The notes under the pieces were generated by a model. The model made no database searches. It had not been told where the DNA came from and saw nothing but the letters and a program-made list of their open reading frames with translations. 64,000 nucleotides of DNA from Anisodus tanguticus (taxonomy: Eukaryota; Streptophyta; Magnoliopsida; Solanales; Solanaceae), in assembly GCA_034509755.1 (NCBI GenBank), contig CM067546.1:34928383-34992382 (forward strand). The letters run 5' to 3'. Positions 12,121-29,363 of the stretch are shown piece by piece. How positions within the stretch are numbered: position 1 is the first letter of the stretch; every line of letters begins with the position of its first letter. Position numbers and translations under genes: made by a program.

Positions 12121-12576
12121 TATATTTTATTATACATTAATACCACTTTGATAGAATATTATAAAATCATAATTTAATAAAATAAATTATAAGGTATTGT
12201 CAAATTTAATTAATGCATCGTTAACTCAACTGCCATAATTGTGAGAGGTTGCCAATATTTTTGGGATAAATATATGAAAATATTCATCATTTTAATCATG
12301 TTTAAGACCCTTACTTTTAATTAATTTAATCTACGCCATTCATTTTCAATGAGAATTTCTTTTCGTGAATATGAATCTATGATTCTAGCAAATTATTACT
12401 ATAATAACATAATTGAGCATGATTGATATTGTTATAAAAATGATCAATTAGCATGATTAGAAGAAATGTAGTTATTAGAAATGTTGAAGTTCCGTCATCA
12501 TACTAATAGCTAATTTTAAAGAGAAAGTACTTAATGGTTAAAATGAAATCAAAAACTTATCCCAAAGAGAAAATTG
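12121..12576. other. AT-rich intergenic stretch
   Basis: No coding frame or recognisable repeat was seen between the end of the array and the dispersed repeat. Confidence 0.5.
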
Positions 12577-12805
12577 TAAAGGAATGGATATTGGGCCTAA
12601 CTCAACCCAAAAGCTAGCTTGTAGGGTGATGATTGTTCAAGTGGAGCCCATGTTCTCATTCCATATCCGATGACACTCTCCCGCACGCCCAGACCTTATT
12701 AACTGGAGCGTAGATAATATAATTTGTGGGTCCAACAACGGTGAACAAAGAATTGAAATGAACCTGGCTCTGATACTATGTCATCGGATATGGAATAAGA
12801 ACATG
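12577..12805 (+). repeat. Dispersed repeat with CTAACTCAACCC and CGCACGCCCAGAC boxes
   Basis: Shared with 63834-64000: GCCTAACTCAACCC, a TTGTAGGGTGA box, a CCATGTTCTCATTCCATATCC-like box, CGCACGCCCAGAC and TAACTGGAG. It ends GGCTCTGATACTATGTCATC. Its inner box CATGTTCTCATTCC at about 12650 reappears inverted at about 12779-12805, so the copy is flanked by a short inverted repeat. Similar sequence is widespread in dicot genomes; its element class is not established here. Confidence 0.7.
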
Positions 12806-13566
12806 AACAACAAGCACACTCGCGCCGTCTATCTGGAGGAACAATTTAATAATACTCGTCTTGAAAATTTCTCCAATATGTCTGAATATTGCAAGCAGAT
12901 GAAACTATTGGCTGACCAATTATCCAACGTGGGAACGCCTGTTTCCGAAACAAAAATGGTTCTCCAACTAGTCTTTGGTCTACCAAAAGGTGAATATGAC
13001 ACCCTAGCCACAATGATACAACAGGCCGATCCCTTACCCAGTTTCAACAAGGCTCGTTCGAAGTTAGTGTTGGAAGAAACTCGACGTGCAAAAAAGGATG
13101 AGCAAAATCAAAAGGCATTAGCAGTTAAAAATTCGACAGTCACCCAGCCCCCCACCACTGTCACGGTAACCCCGACCCCGACCTGGACCGGATTACCTCC
13201 ACTGATACATCCAGCTTCACCACCACCCATCCCCAGCAGTTCAATAACCCAGCCCTCCCCCACTGTCACGGCAACACCCAGACTAAATTCGCCCCACAAC
13301 GGACCCCACATGCTCCTCTCAACACTTCCCCGTCACTGGCACCGACACTTGGTCAATCCACCCACATCGGACTACCCAGTTCGTCGTCCCCACCCAGCCC
13401 ACCGATAAACCCAAACCAGATTTGCCCCACATACCAAATACCCAGCCCCGACAGTCCAGTACACTGCCCGGTCAACCTCACCTGTCATCCATACCAAATA
13501 AACACCCCTGCCCCCACGCACCACATGGAAACCTGTGCCAAACACAAGATTTTTAAATCCAAGTGG
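12806..13566 (+). pseudogene. Copia deletion derivative: gag fused to pol linker
   Basis: The frame from 12758 to 13408 carries the C-terminal half of a copia gag (AVYLEEQFNNTRLENFSNM, QLSNVGTPVSETKMVLQL, GLPKGEYDTL, LEETRRAKKDEQNQK), about 80% identical by eye to element 3 gag. After about 13130 it passes straight into the Pro/Thr/Ser-rich pol linker, ending near 13560 with HHMETCAKHKIFKSK. Protease, integrase and RT are absent, so about 2 kb or more was deleted between gag and linker. Its linker end is the mirror image of the antisense linkers in the array. Confidence 0.85.
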
Positions 13567-13893
13567 AGTCCATGTTCTCATTTCATATCCGATGACAAAA
13601 ATGAAAGATAGATCGTGAGGAAGTACGGAAATGAAGAACAAAGTAAAAAAAGTAGGAAGAGAGAAATTCTTTTAATATATGTATGGATAAAATAATATTT
13701 AGCTATAATTTTGGAATTATCAAATATTTTGGAACTAAATATATGGAATATCTATTATTATATTTTGGTTAAGACCTTTAATTAGCTAATGAAATTTTAG
13801 CCTTTAATTTTAAGTCATGCGATGTGTCTCTCATCCAAGTATAAGAACTTGGGAAAATGGAGATAATGAAAATGGAAAGGAGCATGATTCCTC
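13567..13893 (-). repeat. Inverted segment of the array unit
   Basis: The reverse complement matches the part of the array unit upstream of the copia linker: TGTCATCGGATATGAAATG, the CACGATCTATCTTTCATTTT box, the ATATTTAGCTATAAT region and GAGAGACACATCGCATG. Together with 13287-13566 it forms a roughly 600-bp segment inverted relative to the array. It is diverged and ends near the CCTCTTTTTG at 13890. Confidence 0.85.
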
Positions 13894-14370
13894 TTTTTGA
13901 TCATGAGGGAGTAGTACACATATAATTGTATGGGTATTACTAAGGGGGGAAACATAATGCTCAGGCTGCGTGTGTGTGTGGCCTCCACTTTTTCACGATT
14001 GACCCAATTGGTTTAGTAAACTTTAGCCCACATGAAAATTTCCTAGAAATGGGTCCATTGAATTCTTTACAATTAAAAACATAAGTAAATGACCCTCCAA
14101 AGATCTCTTATGTGTACTAAAAACAACATAATTTTTTAAAAAAATTGTAAAAAGCTACAAAATCAATTGGTCCATCGTTGCCTAAATATAGTCACTTCAG
14201 TCAATCATTACCAACTAAACTAATGTAATCAGTAAATTCATACTTAAGGAATGTAAATCTGAAAAAAAAAAACTATTCAATTAAAAATCTTGGGATGTTA
14301 CCTGGAGCCAAGTGTAAGGAGATTTATGACAAGGAAGTATAAAGAAAACATCTAACCAAATAATAAAAGG
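13894..14370. other. Intergenic, nothing recognised
   Basis: AT-rich sequence with a short (TG)n run near 13970. No gene was seen. Confidence 0.5.
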
Positions 14371-14545
14371 ATAGCACGGTACATTAAGCTTTCCCTATGC
14401 GTGGGGTCTCGGGAAGAGTCGGACCACAAGGTCTATTGTACGTAGCCTTATCTTGTATTTTTGCGAGAGACTGTTTCCACTGCTTAAACTCCTGGTCACA
14501 CGACATCAATTTTACCAGTTACGCCAAGACTTTCCTTCTAATAAT
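14371..14545 (-). mobile_element. TS-type SINE (tRNA-derived, Solanaceae), decayed
   Basis: The + strand shows the family hallmarks: CTATGCGTGGGGTCTCGGG, GGACCACAAGGTCTATTGTA, a CTGTTTCCACTGCTTAAAC block and TTTACCAGTTACGCCAAG. Read on the minus strand the last is the A-box side (CTTGGCGTAACTGG) and the former B box is degraded. SINEs are transcribed by RNA polymerase III and mobilised by LINE enzymes in trans. This family is the best taxonomic marker in the window. No clear TSD was found. Confidence 0.8.
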
Positions 14546-14802
14546 AATAACATAGTGAAAAAGTGTTTTTATTTTTCTTATACGACCAATCAAATGATTA
14601 ATCTTAAATTTGTAACTGCAGAAGGAATAGAGCACGTTATCGGACAATCATTACTATAACCAAATCGGTCACCAAATCTTTGAAATTAGATAAATAGACG
14701 GCATATATCAAGATTAAAACGAATATTGAATTATATGAACGTGTCTTAAGTAGTTAAAGAGAAAGGACGAAATAACTACCAATCATATTCGCAGTGTTCT
14801 CA

Positions 14803-14818
14803 CATTGAAAGAGAGTGG
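14803..14818. repeat. Target-site duplication, left copy
   Basis: CATTGAAAGAGAGTGG, identical to 17230-17245; it flanks the RTE LINE. Confidence 0.9.
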
Positions 14819-17229
14819 CTTACAAGAACAACATAACCGGTGAAGCCCCACGACGTGAGGTCTGAGAATGGTAGAGTGTACGCAGACCTTACCTCTACTT
14901 TGGTAAGTAGAGAGATTGTTTCTGAAAGACCATCGGTCCAAGACAAAGCATAAGCACAAGAAAAGCAAGAGAAACGGTCAAACCCGAACAAAGGAATTTA
15001 AAGCAGTATGAAAATAATGGTAACAAAAGCGAATAAGCCATGATAAATCATTCTGAACAAAGAAACAGTAACTAACGCATGTAAATAAGATTAAAAAAAA
15101 TACACGCAAGAACATACATCAACAGAAATTCAATGACAGGGGACTATAAAACAATATTGCGCCTACTAGTATGATAGGCTAAGCAGTGTTACAATAATAA
15201 CACTACAACTACCAGTATGTAAGCGTAAGTAGGACTACGCTCAACTACCTACTACCCTAATTCGTGTCCTCCACAACCCCCTATCTAAGGTCATGTCCTC
15301 GGTAAGTTGCACCTGCGTCATATCCCGTCTAATCACCTCTCCCCAATACTTCTTCGGCCTACCTCTACCCCTCCTGAACCCGTCCATAGCCACCTCTCAC
15401 ACTTCCGCACTGGGGAATTTGTGTCTCTCCTCTGCACATGCCTGAACTATCTCAACCTCGTTTCCCGCATCTTATCCTCCATAGAGGCTGCTCCCACTCT
15501 GTCCCGGATATCATTATTTCTAATCATATCTCTCCTTGTATACCCACACATCCATCTCAGTATCCTCATCTCTGCAACTTTCATCTTTTGGATGTGCGAA
15601 GTCTTGACTGGCCAACACTCAGCCCTATACAACATAGTCGGTCTAACCACCACCCTATAGAACTTGCCTTTAAGTTTTTGTGTCACTTTTTTATGGCACA
15701 AGACTCCATATGCTAGCCTCCATTTCATTCACCCTGCATCAATACGATGTATGACATCGTCATCAATCTCTCAATTCCCTTGGATAATAGACCCGAGATA
15801 CTTGAAGCTTCCTTTCTTTGGAATGACCTAAGTACCAAGCCTCACTTCCACACTTGTCTCATGGTCACTCCCGTTACTGAACTTGCACTTTAAGTATTTT
15901 GTCTTGGTCCTACTCAGCCTGAACCATTTAGACTCTAGAGTCTGTCTCCAAACCTCCAGCTTAGCGTTCACTCCGCTGCGAGTCTCATCAATCAGGACTT
16001 GTCATCTGCGAATAACATACACTATGGCACCTCTTCTTGAATTTGTCGCGTCAGTTCATCCATCACCAGGGCAAATAAGAATGGGCTAAGAGCTGATCTC
16101 TGGTGCAGCCTCATCATCACTGAAAAGTGCTCCGAGTCTCCTCCTACTGTCCGTACCCCAGTCTTGGCTCCATCATACATATCCTTGATCGCCCTAGTGT
16201 ACGCCACAAGTATACCTCTAACCTCAAAACATCTCCATAGAACCTCCCTCGGGACTTTGTCGTATGCCTTCTCGAGGTCGATGAAAAACATAAGTAAGTC
16301 TCGCTTCCTCTCCCTATACTGATCCACCAACCTCCTAATAAGATGAATGACTTTTGTAGTCGAATGCCCCGACATGAATTCAAACTGGTTCTCGGAAACA
16401 GACACGCCTCTTCTTACCCTCATCTCCACGATTTTTTTTCCAAACTTTCATAGTGTGGCTTAGCAACTTGATACCCTTATAGTTGTTGTAACTCTGGATG
16501 TCACCTTTGTTCGTGTACAAAGGAATCATTGTACTCCACCTCCATTCTTCGGGTGTTCGTGCCGTCTTAAAAATGACATTAAACAACTCAGTCAGCCACT
16601 CCAAACCTGCCCTGCCTGCGCTCTTCCAAAATTCAACTGGGATCTCATCCGGCCTGGTCGCTCATCCGTTGCACATCTTGCGAACATCACTCTTAACCTC
16701 CTCAACCTTAATACTTATACAATACCCAAAATCCTGGTACATTCCGAGTTGCTCCAGATCTCTCAGCACAATGTCTTTATCTCTTTCTTCGTTCAAGAAT
16801 TTATTGAAGTAAGACTACCACCTCCGTCTAATACGCGCGTCCTTCACCAGTACTTTGCCGTCCTCGTCCTTGATGCACCTCACGTGATCCAAGTCACGAG
16901 TCCTCCTCTCCCCCGTCTTGGCTTGTTTGTACAACTTCTCATCCCCACCTTTTCCCTCTAATTCCACATAAAGGCATTCAAAAGCCATCGTTTTCGCTAA
17001 CTTTGTCTCATTCCTCGCCATCTTATATAATTCCCTATCCGTCCACTTCTCCACCCCATCCTTGCTTTCTACCAATTTCGCATACGCCATTTTCTTTGCT
17101 TCCACCTTCTCTTGAACTTTACCATTCCACCACCAATTCCCTCGATGCCCACCACGACTACCCTTCGAGACTCCTAGCACTTCTCTAGCTACCTGGTCAT
17201 CCTGTCCCACATACCGGTCTCATGCCCAC
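14819..17229 (-). mobile_element. RTE-clade LINE, 5'-truncated
   Basis: The minus strand reads from a truncated 5' end (17229) through RT to a 3' tail ending near 14819. The tail has the typical RTE 3' end: an AAGGTCTGCGTACACTCTACC-like block followed by a GTTATGTTGTTC end. An identical 16-bp duplication on both sides proves one target-primed insertion. The endonuclease domain that should precede RT is missing, which is normal for 5'-truncated LINEs. The element is 2411 bp and inserted about 1 kb beyond the stop codon of the JmjC gene, in the same orientation as that gene. Confidence 0.92.
15300..17210 (-). pseudogene. RTE LINE reverse transcriptase, multiply frameshifted
   Basis: Minus-strand fragments in order are 17210-16815 (linker before RT: GNWWWNGKVQEKVEAKK, WTDRELYKMARN), 16604-16380 (GLEWLTELFN, TPEEWRWSTMIPLY, GDIQSYNNYKGIKLLSHTMK), 16429-16022 (FIDLEKAYDKVPREVLW, MRLHQRSALSPFLFALVMDE), a CMLFADD box near 16000-16020, and 15728-15447 (WPVKTSHIQKMKVAEMRILRW, the C-terminal block). 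The first catalytic Asp and the FADD box are still readable. Several frameshifts and stops separate the fragments, so no polyprotein can be made. The order and motifs are those of plant RTE-type elements, often annotated as RNA-directed DNA polymerases. Confidence 0.88.
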
Positions 17230-17245
17230 CATTGAAAGAGAGTGG
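17230..17245. repeat. Target-site duplication, right copy
   Basis: CATTGAAAGAGAGTGG, identical to 14803-14818. Confidence 0.9.
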
Positions 17246-18229
17246 ATTCTAATACAAAAAAAGTGGTCTAAGTTTGGGCAGGTTAATATCCGAACCATTT
17301 ACTAGCTTAATCCATTGAGTCCTACCCATTCCATTTAACTCTGTCAATTTTAATCCTACCCGCCCCATTCAACAGCCATGGTAAACGGAAGCCCTCAAGA
17401 TGACAGCCCATTCCAAGAGGTCAGCAGAGTAAGTTCACGTCTCAATGACTGATACGTCTTAACTCCCAAAAAATGTGAACAAAGAATATGGTAAATCAAA
17501 AGTCAGCAGTCCAAATGAAAAAAATGGAACATACAAGTGAAGACCTAAACACCAGAAAACTCTTTGGTCTTGTGGCTTTTCCCTCAAATGTGCAACTGTT
17601 ACACATAGCACTTGATGGAATACAAAATCTTACTTTTAAAATCAAAGAATACCAAATTACATGTAGGTGATTGAAGACGAGAAGTAAAGGTGCAAAGGGA
17701 AAAAATTCTATGTATTTATTCATGTAGTCTCAAGCCAAAAAAAAGACCCGTAGCTACAAAAAGAATAATGAACCCTAACTAGGGAGGCAGCAGACTTCAC
17801 ATTAAATCAGAGGGCTAGTGGGAATGCCCATTTGCACCCTCACAAGAATCGGATCAATTTGTTAAAAATAAAATGTACATGAAAAGAGAATTCACTAATA
17901 AACCGAAATCTACTATCTGCCAGTGGAAAAGAAAGGAGAGAGGTTCTCCTGCCAAAGAAGAAAACACCCCGTATCGAGAACCATAAGAATCACCAGTGTG
18001 CTAGTTGCCCCACTTTAGAGGCCTGCACAAAGAATAAACCTCTTTAATCTAAAGCTTGAGTTAAAAAGTTGCAATGCTGCTGCACCTCCAAAATGCTTAG
18101 CTTTTTTATCGTGTTGTTAGCTCCCCCGTTAGAGAATATGTGTTAGCAAAGTCAGGTTCTATAAAGCCACCACCCCTCCAGAGGTAAGCAAGCCAAAGAT
18201 GCTCTTTACTTTTTCAGTTAGCTACCTAT
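17246..18229 (-). other. 3' flank and probable 3' UTR of the JmjC gene
   Basis: This lies directly downstream of the JmjC stop codon (18230). Two short open frames around 17490-17720 overlap on opposite strands and match nothing recognised. The proximal few hundred bases probably hold the 3' UTR; no polyadenylation signal could be fixed with confidence. Confidence 0.45.
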
Positions 18230-23850
<5,621 letters not shown>

Positions 23851-24189
23851 CTCATTACGAAGCTTTTTCTCTACTCTTCTTCGTCAAACAAAACCAAAAA
23901 AAGTGCCAAACAAGCCCTAGATCCTGATCTAGGGCACAACAATCGAGAAAAACAGACTTAAACACGCCACATTCTCTTAACACTGCATAAAACGAGTTAA
24001 ACTCAGAGATCAGAACGATTCCACCAACCGAGTTGACTCAGTTACACGAAAAACGAACCAAACGACGGAGAGTGAGTGCGTTTTGAATTATGCGGCGAAG
24101 TCTGTTTGCCGGTAAACGGAAAAGTGGTTGTCCGGCGAAGAGAGAGAGGGAATTGGAACAGTATAGGGAAATCCAGAAGTAATGGCTTT

Positions 24190-24240
24190 TAAAATACGGA
24201 AAAAGAGAAAAGAGAAGATAATTTATAAGTTTATATTTAG
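24190..24240 (-). promoter_or_regulatory. Candidate TATA region of the JmjC gene
   Basis: On the minus strand AAATATAAACTTATAAATT lies just upstream of a pyrimidine-rich tract (CTTCTCTTTTCTCTTTTTCC), typical of a plant core promoter. The transcribed leader would then cover about 24180-23851. This is position and composition only. Confidence 0.35.
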
Positions 24241-24298
24241 GGTAATAGCTGGAAATACATTTGCTACTTTTTTATTTTATTTTCCTTGAAAATTAGAA

Positions 24299-24490
24299 CC
24301 CTCGTCTTAATTTATATGACACTATTTAATTAAATACAAAATTTAAAAAATATAAAATAATTTTTAAATTTATAATCTAAAATAAATTTTAAAATTTGTG
24401 ATTATAAATTATTATAAATTATTTTAAATATAAAAAAATGACATTATTTTGTAGACATATTAAAAAAAGTTGTTGCATAAATTGGCAGAG
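24299..24490. mobile_element. Degenerate Stowaway-like MITE
   Basis: The left end CCCTCGTCTTAATTTATATG and the right end, which read in reverse gives CTCTGCCAATTTATGCAAC, resemble Stowaway TIRs around an AT-rich core. It is diverged, and the TA duplication is not clear. Confidence 0.45.
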
Positions 24491-25890
24491 AATATTATTT
24501 TAATCTAAAGATGGAAAATGGTGGTTGTTAGGTTCGTTCAACCAAACGCCAGCCGTCTTTCAAACGCACCCGTTTTGTACAGTTACCGATATTTTCTTTT
24601 CCAATAATACCCCTAATATAATGACTATTGACTAGGTATGTGTATTTTCATTTTCATTTTTTTTTCAAGTAGGTAGATGATATTGGAATTACTTCGATTT
24701 AAATTTCTTTGAACTTCAAGTGTACTTCTAATTTTATCTGGAATGCAACATTCCCAAATATGACAGTTAAAAGAGATTCAATTGCAATTATAATTAAAAA
24801 AAGATTGTACTCTTTAAGTAAATTAAACGGTATTGCACTTACATATACTAAAGTTATGATATTCTTAAAGATTATATTCATAAAACATGTTTCAAGATTT
24901 TGGCCTAGTGATAAAATGACGAAAAATAATGCTTGAACTAGGTGCTTGTTACTTGTTCAAATTCTACCAAAAGAAAAGCTTGTGATAAGTTTCCTAAAAA
25001 CGTGGAATGACTGATACTTATTAAACGAGTAGTATATATTTTGTGACCTTTTTTACAATAGTAAGGGTATGGATTTTGAAAAAGAAAAGGACAATTTTGG
25101 AATTAAGATTTACAATGTTACCAGAGAGTTTCGATTTCCGTTTCTGTCAATGAAGGAGAAAAGAGGGAAGAAGCGGGAGAAAAATAATCGTGTGGGCTAA
25201 AGTGTACGGGAGAAATGTGTGGACTACTCCTATAACATAAGCATTCAATTATTGTAAGGACGGTAGAGATTTGTTCTTTACGCGTTTGAATGTGAACTCG
25301 AAGGCTCATCTGTATAACAATTACCATATTTACGCGTATTGTTGTCAGTTTAAACAATTACCATATGTCCATGTTTATAATCACTATATTTAAACTGTTG
25401 AGAGGAAAGTGTGCACAGATAGATCGTTTCTAAAAGATTATCGATCATATTCTTTTATAATCACATGAATATTATAAAATATTAGAACTTTTTAAAAATG
25501 TTATTAATCTCATACCCGTTAATTAAATTCACATCAATTGAAAATAATTAATATTTTACTGGAAGAAACTTTGAAGCCTATGGATAATAGGGAGGCTAGA
25601 TAGGTGTGGGGGAATCTTTTTAATGTTTTGGTTACGGGGAGGTTGGAAGAGACTAATGATTAGAAATTCCACAGTCAGCGAAAACGAAGCTTTGAAGGAC
25701 ACAGAGAAATGGTCCTCGCTTCGATTGGCGGCGGCTTGGATTCTTCTTAATGTACGTGCCGACGGTCAATTGGTTTACGGCTTCTTTTTTGTTCGGCTAC
25801 TTTCAGCTGAGCTGAATTTTGTGGTTCCCATGACTCTTTCAGGTTTCAGCTACACTATTTAATCACATGCTATTACTGTGCTACAAAGCG
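24491..25890. other. Intergenic between JmjC promoter and MULE
   Basis: AT-rich. A 79-codon + strand open frame at 25623-25862 and a 79-codon minus frame at 25118-25357 match no family I recognise, and there is no codon-level sign that either is translated. Confidence 0.5.
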
Positions 25891-26075
25891 TGTAGACTTC
25901 TACGAGCTAGCAACTTAACTAACCCACAAAGTGGAATTTTGAACATAAATACTCATTTTAAAAAAAAGTTACAATACCATTTTTTACGTAGGAATTTTTT
26001 TATGCAAAATGACTTAATCGTTAATGGCGCGGTTAAGTCTTTTTACGTAAAAAATTTCTGCGCAATAGGTAGTAT
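25891..26075 (+). repeat. MULE left terminal inverted repeat with internal palindrome
   Basis: It pairs with 29364-29542 in inverted orientation. Its inner part (about 25964-26072) is a decayed hairpin: TTACAATACC and ACTTAATCG on one arm, GGTTAAGTC and GGTAGTATTATAA on the other. Confidence 0.8.
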
Positions 26076-26162
26076 TATAAACCCAAAGACTTGACCATTT
26101 TCAAGTCACTATTCACCTTCTCTATTTTTACTCTTTTACCATACTTTAGCCCCCGAAAAATC

Positions 26163-26305
26163 ATGTCTCAAAGCTCCGAAACGTCAAGCTTTTCTATAGA
26201 ACCGATGTTTGTAAATGCAGTTATTATTGTAAGCTAAGAACATCAAGGACTCAAGATAATCCAGGTCATCATTTTTAGCGTTGTAAAGTGCCAGAAATAA
26301 GTATT
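26163..26305 (+). pseudogene. GRF-type zinc-finger remnant inside the MULE
   Basis: One frame reads CKCSYYCKLRTSRTQDNPG, then HHF, a stop, and RCKVPE. This is the spacing of a GRF zinc finger (CxC, then RTS and NPGxxF, then C). A Met-Ser-rich start at 26163 (MSQSSETSSFS) is one frame off, so a single-base indel separates them. GRF fingers bind nucleic acid and occur in plant proteins and in transposon-associated ORFs. It faces the transposase tail to tail. It is too short and broken to act. Confidence 0.6.
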
Positions 26306-26339
26306 TTTATAAGTTTTTAGGGTTTAGAGTTTTTTCACA

Positions 26340-28994
26340 TTATCTACATATTTTACTTTCAAAAATTGATTTTCTTGTAATTTTCAGCATGGTTATACAC
26401 TTATACTCTACCATCTTGTGTAGCTCATATTTTTTCCTATGACACTCGAACATTTTTGCAGGATTTGACATCCATTTCCCATCATATGCTAATATGGCTT
26501 TGACATGTCTTGTTCTAGCCACAAATCGCTCCATAACTTGCTTGCAAGTCATTCTCACCATTGCAGTAACGGGTAGTCCCCGTGTAGATTTTAGCAAACC
26601 ATTTAATGACTCTGAGCTGTTTGTTGTTAGCATCCCTCATCTTCTGCCTTCATCCGCATGTAATGTCCTTGCTAACGTCGAGTGCCTTCAACCAATCATA
26701 TGCTTCCGGCTTCACTGCCTTCATCATCTCCATCCGCATAAGAAACTTTTTTTCTTGATGCTCTATTGCAGCCGCCTACATCAATTTGTTTAGTGTGTTA
26801 TTTCTAAAGACCATTTGAAAATTTATCTTTATGTGCCTTAAACAAAAGCAATGGTAAGCAAGAGAGGTTGTCACCCCTCCAACCGAAACATATTGTTCAA
26901 TATGCCGTAATTTCGATCAGATATGATGCATATGCTCATACGATCCTTAATAACATAATGCCTTAAATGTGTAAAAAACATCCCCCATGTCTTGTTGCTC
27001 TCGTTAGCGGCAATGTCAAAAGCAAGAGGGAATATCGACTCATTGGCATTTATTCCTACTGCAATCGGTAGCTTGATGTTATATATTCCGTACATATGCG
27101 TGCCATCTATGGATATGACTGGTCGGCAATGAGCAAAACCATAAATGCATGGTTTGAATAACCAAAACACAAAAATGAAAAAATTACCGGCCACACCAAG
27201 TTGGGTGTTGAGCTTCCACTCTACAACAGTACCGGGATTGAATTTTTGTAGATATGCCATATACCTCGGCAACTGCTGGAAAGAGCCTTCCCAGGTATTA
27301 TAAATCATCTAAAAAATGTGCATATGCCCGAGATATCCCTTTCTCCGGCTTATCATTTCATGATATACTCTCTCAAAGTTTCTAATTCAATCGTTGATGG
27401 GGAATCTGGACAAGTTTAAACAAATAACACTTAGCAATCATAATTTAATTGATGTCAAAATTATAATGAACTTGGTCGAATAGGGTACCTTGGGGTTTCG
27501 GTAATGCCATCAAGTAACACTTGAGAAATCATATTTGTATCTAAATTAAAATGATCCGCTCGATTCTCTTCCATATCACAAGTGTGATATGGGTAGAATT
27601 TTGTGATTGTCCACATACTATCATGAGTAACAATAACCCGAAGCATCTATTGACAACTTTGATGATGTCATATGCAAATCAGTCTCCATATCTTTCGGGT
27701 TGAATCATCAACCCTAAACTCCATCATTTCCTTGAAGCTATAAATTTTGACGGCCCTTTGTAATGTCTTCTTGGATTCGAACATCATGTCTTTTGCAAGG
27801 TGAATTTTATCATTTACAAGATCGTCCGGTTCTTTTCATAATTTTTGGCGAATTGAATGATCTTCTATGGTGAAGACAAAGGCATCATCACGACCTTGAA
27901 GATTGTCAAAATATGAAATCATGTCAGAATGTCACTGAGTTGGATTTTCTGTCATCGGTTCATGCTGGTGAATTAGGCTTACTGCCATCGGTTCTTGCTG
28001 GTGTGGCCGACTTTGCATCATTTCTACTAACTATTGTTCCTGTCGATGAGGATGAACATCAACCTCATTATATGATATATTTACGTCATCATCATCGTAT
28101 ACCTCTACATTCGGTATATCATCGCTATCACTCGATGATATTTCTATATGATTTGGATAATAATTACCATCTACTAAAGACCTCTTCCTACACAAAAAAT
28201 AGGTAACATATTTTAAATATCAACATCAAAATATATATGAACTATTTAATATCAATGTGATGAACCTACCGATAATGATCAATATTGTCAGGGTTTGAAG
28301 AAAGATAAACTGCACCGAAATCAACGTTTGGTACCACTGGCGAGTTTTGTGAATAATTTTCACTACATAGGCAGTTCAAGTATTGTAAATACTAAACATC
28401 AAAATATTTATATTATTTAATTAATAAAAAGTATACATACCGATAATAATCAACTGCACCGAACTGAGAGGATTTCCCAATATTACGCATATCAGGTGTA
28501 TAACCCCTAAAAAGATACACAAAAAATTATTATTGCCATACGTACAATAAATATGTGCAACTACACAAAATAAAAAATAAAAAATATATTTACCAATTTT
28601 TTTTATAATTTTGATTAAATTGTTGGCTTAGAGTTTCCAGCGGCACTTGACCACTCAAAATGTCTCCGTAAGAACTCAAGTTCGTATAAGTGTTACCATG
28701 AGTAGGCTAGACTTGAGGGACTTCCTGACAAGTCCTGGCCAAGACTTTACTACGACTGTGATGTATCTTTTCAACATACATTTCAAGAACATTGAGGGTG
28801 ATTAACCCCCTATATTCTTCTTGCGCCCTCAAATATTCCCTCAAATACTTATCATCAGTGATATTCCACTCCCCATAAAGCACTAAACCTTGCGGTGTAA
28901 TGGATATTGAATATCTGCCTATTACAAATAATCCATACTCACGCTTACTTTTCATTCTTTTGTGTAATACATTGAGTAATGTTTCGTAATCCAA
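26340..28994 (-). pseudogene. MULE transposase (MuDR, DDE and C-terminal parts), broken
   Basis: Fragments in minus-strand order: 28994-28707 (N-terminal region, LLNVLHKRMKSKREYGLF); about 27840-27660, the MuDR domain (LAKDMMFESKKTLQRAVKIY, EMMEFRVDDSTRKIWRL); 27646-27461 (LRVIVTHDSMWTITKFYPYH, TCDMEENRADHF); 27308-26871, the MULE catalytic domain (CRPVISIDGTHMYG with a catalytic Asp, LPIAVGINANESIFPLAF, KTWGMFF, CIISDRNYGIL); and 26633-26340 (TTNSSESLNGLLKSTRGLPV, the C-terminal conserved block). The transposase would cut and rejoin TIR ends. Stops and frameshifts between fragments make it a pseudogene. The SWIM finger expected at the end was not identified. Confidence 0.9.
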
Positions 28995-29363
28995 GGTAGT
29001 TGGAAACTTAACATGTTATTGTGGTTTAATACTATAACGAATATTATTATTATTATTATGAAAAATCTCTCCATCCCAAAATAAAGAAACCTTAACAATT
29101 GAAGGAGGAGGGGTCATTTTTTATGAACTTTGGAGTTGGATATTTTTTTCAAGAACTTGAAAAAAAGATGACTTAATATGAAATGGATGAGTCTTTACCT
29201 CATCTATAATTCATATTAAATAGAAAAATGGATGGGTTGTCATAGTGTCATGTCAAATCACGTACAAATGGGTAGATGAATAATTGATTGTAAAACGCAA
29301 CAATTTATTGTGTGATTGGAGTAAAAGTGAACATTTTAAAAACGTGGGTTGCTAGAGTAAAAT

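Noticed and set aside
25623..25862. 79-codon + frame near the MULE left end
   Set aside because: No recognisable domain; such a length is expected by chance in this many kilobases.
29067..29330. Possible Stowaway MITE starting CTCCATCCCAAAATAAAG inside the MULE
   Set aside because: The right end pairs too weakly and no TA duplication could be fixed.
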